Of a stretch of DNA of 64,000 nt, positions 62,835 to 64,000 are shown in pieces. This DNA comes from JANQOH01 sp965243325. GTDB lineage: Bacteria; Pseudomonadota; Alphaproteobacteria; UBA7887. A program made the translations under genes and the position numbers. Position 1 is the stretch's first letter; every line of letters begins with the position of its first letter. The notes under the pieces were generated by a model, which did no database searches, had not been told where the DNA came from, and saw only the letters and a program-made list of their open reading frames with translations. Location: assembly GCA_965243325.1 (NCBI GenBank), contig CBDEUQ010000003.1:2294001-2358000 (forward strand). Direction: 5' to 3'.

Positions 62835-63595
62835 CGGCCACAGGCTACCGAACGGCGCTGGTAACGGGCGCGACGGCGGGAATCGGCCGCGCGTGCGCGC
62901 GAGCGCTCGCCGGGCGCGGTCTCGACGTGGTCGCCGTCGGCCGCCGCGCGGCGCGCCTTGAGGCGCTGGCGGCGGAGATCGGCTGCGAGACGCTGGCGCT
63001 CGACGTTCGCGACCGCGACGCCGTCTACGCGGCGCTCGGCGAGCGCGAGGTGGACGTGCTGGTGAACGGCGCCGGGGTCGGGCGCGGGATGGAGTCGTTC
63101 CTCGGCGCAACGCCCGACGACCTCGACGCGACGCTCGCGACCAACGCGACGGCGCTCGTTCACGTCACGCGCGCGGTGCTCCCCGGCATGCGCGCCCGGC
63201 GCCGCGGGCATATCGTCAACATCGGCTCTGTGGCCGGCCTCTATCCGCTCTTCACGGCGATCTACGGGGCGTCCAAGGGCGCGGTGCACCTGTTCTCGCA
63301 GAACCTCCGCATCGAGCTGCTCGGGTCCGGCGTGCGGGTGACGGAGCTGTGCCCCGGGCGCGTGGAGACGGAGTTCTTCCGGACGGCGATCGACGACCCG
63401 GAGACGATCGAGAAGCTCGCCGGCGGCTTCAAGCTGCTCGAGCCCGAGGACATCGCGGCGGCGGCGCTCTATGCCGTCGAGTCGCCCTGGCACGTGCACG
63501 TCGCGACCATCGAGCTCATGGCCACGGAACAGGCGCCGGGCGGCATGGCCGTCCGCGCGTTCGAGGGAGGCACGCATGAAGATCACGGCGATTGA
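62831..63595 (+). CDS. Short-chain dehydrogenase/reductase, classical type
   Basis: 254 residues. TGATAGIGRACARAL gives the TGxxxGIG cofactor loop, NGAGVG the NAG-type motif, and IVNIGSVAG followed by YGASKGAVH the Ser-Tyr-Lys active site. CPGRVETEF and the C-terminal helix match the YdfG/serine-3-dehydrogenase-like group, which usually prefers NADP. The stop overlaps the next gene's start by 20 bp. Confidence 0.92.
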   Translation: MTATGYRTALVTGATAGIGRACARALAGRGLDVVAVGRRAARLEALAAEIGCETLALDVRDRDAVYAALGEREVDVLVNGAGVGRGMESFLGATPDDLDATLATNATALVHVTRAVLPGMRARRRGHIVNIGSVAGLYPLFTAIYGASKGAVHLFSQNLRIELLGSGVRVTELCPGRVETEFFRTAIDDPETIEKLAGGFKLLEPEDIAAAALYAVESPWHVHVATIELMATEQAPGGMAVRAFEGGTHEDHGD

Positions 63596-64000
63596 GGCGA
63601 TCCCGCTGCGCTATCCGTTCAGCCACGGCGGTCCGCCGACGGGGTGGGGCGGCGGCGCGTGGACCGAGATGCGTACGCTGCTCGTGCGGGTCGAGACCGA
63701 CGGCGGGATCGTCGGCTGGGGCGAGGCGTTCGGCTACAACGCCATTCCCGCCGTCAAGGCGGCGATCGACACCATGGTTGCGCCGCTCGCGGTCGGGCGC
63801 GACGCGACGGCGATCGATTCCTTGATGCGCGAGCTGCAGCTGTCGCTGCACATCTTCGGCCGCTACGGCGTGACCGTCTTCGCGCTGAGCGGCCTCGACA
63901 TCGCCCTGTGGGACATCGCCGGCAAGGCCGCCGGACTGCCGCTGCACCGCCTCGTCGGCGGCGCCGCGCGGCGCGAAGTGCCGGCCTACGCGAGCCTCCT
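63576..64000 (+). CDS. Mandelate racemase/muconate lactonizing enzyme family protein (3' partial)
   Basis: 141 residues are present and the gene runs out of the window. KITAIEAIPLRYPF, LVRVETDGGIVGWGEAFGYN and GVTVFALSGLDIALWDIAGKAAGLPLHRLVGG are the enolase-superfamily capping-domain signatures. GAGGGAGG lies 5 bp before the ATG, inside the SDR gene. It probably dehydrates or isomerises an acid sugar or similar acid processed by the two enzymes before it; the metal-binding catalytic part is outside the window. Confidence 0.9.
   Translation, partial: MKITAIEAIPLRYPFSHGGPPTGWGGGAWTEMRTLLVRVETDGGIVGWGEAFGYNAIPAVKAAIDTMVAPLAVGRDATAIDSLMRELQLSLHIFGRYGVTVFALSGLDIALWDIAGKAAGLPLHRLVGGAARREVPAYASL

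Overview
The window is high-GC DNA with codon bias and gene families typical of an insertion-sequence-rich alphaproteobacterium. The trpD-trpC-moaC-moeA gene order is common in that class, and the MobF-type relaxase and DUF4102-like integrases also fit. I cannot name the genus. The chromosome appears twice, as a left flank (1-8077) and a right flank (44221-64000). Between them lies an integrated element of about 36.15 kb.

Left flank (1-8077): the 3' part of a malate/lactate-dehydrogenase-family reductase; then, leftward, trpD, a TrpC-MoaC fusion gene and moeA; then, rightward, the molybdate ABC transporter modABC, preceded by a Mo-box-like inverted repeat. Molybdopterin synthesis and molybdate uptake are therefore side by side. 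The flank ends in the C-terminal part of a LuxR-type regulator whose N-terminal part lies at 44221-44543. Joining the two across a shared 11-bp core restores one frame of 386 codons.

Integrated element (about 8078-44220): it looks mobilizable, not self-transmissible. At the left end four small overlapping genes precede a 1643-residue MobF relaxase-helicase, and no type IV secretion genes are visible. An IS cluster follows (15.8-28.5 kb), with IS4, IS1380, IS66, IS110, IS5, two IS630 copies, IS427-type and IS701. Several are nested, with target duplications that can be read off, and they have broken a membrane protein with a tail-collar-like domain. Next come a 111-bp tandem repeat, a regulator-nuclease-methyltransferase restriction module, and three separate pairs of adjacent tyrosine recombinase genes. 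Each pair joins one member of each of two recognisable subtypes. Between the second and third pairs lie envelope or unknown genes and a HigBA toxin-antitoxin system. The third pair sits next to the right attachment site and is the likeliest integrase of the whole element.

Right flank (44221-64000): three dispersed copies of a roughly 270-bp repeat precede genes for envelope proteins. These are a lipoprotein (split by a 3800-bp IS1595-family transposon that carries a methyltransferase-HNH fusion and five small genes), several membrane proteins, a YwqK-like repeat protein, a DUF805 protein and a Cache-sensor/autotransporter fusion. A frameshifted PQQ dehydrogenase, an IS256 element with 9-bp target repeats, and a catabolic-looking operon (acetolactate-synthase-like TPP enzyme, SDR, mandelate racemase/muconate lactonizing enzyme) complete the window.
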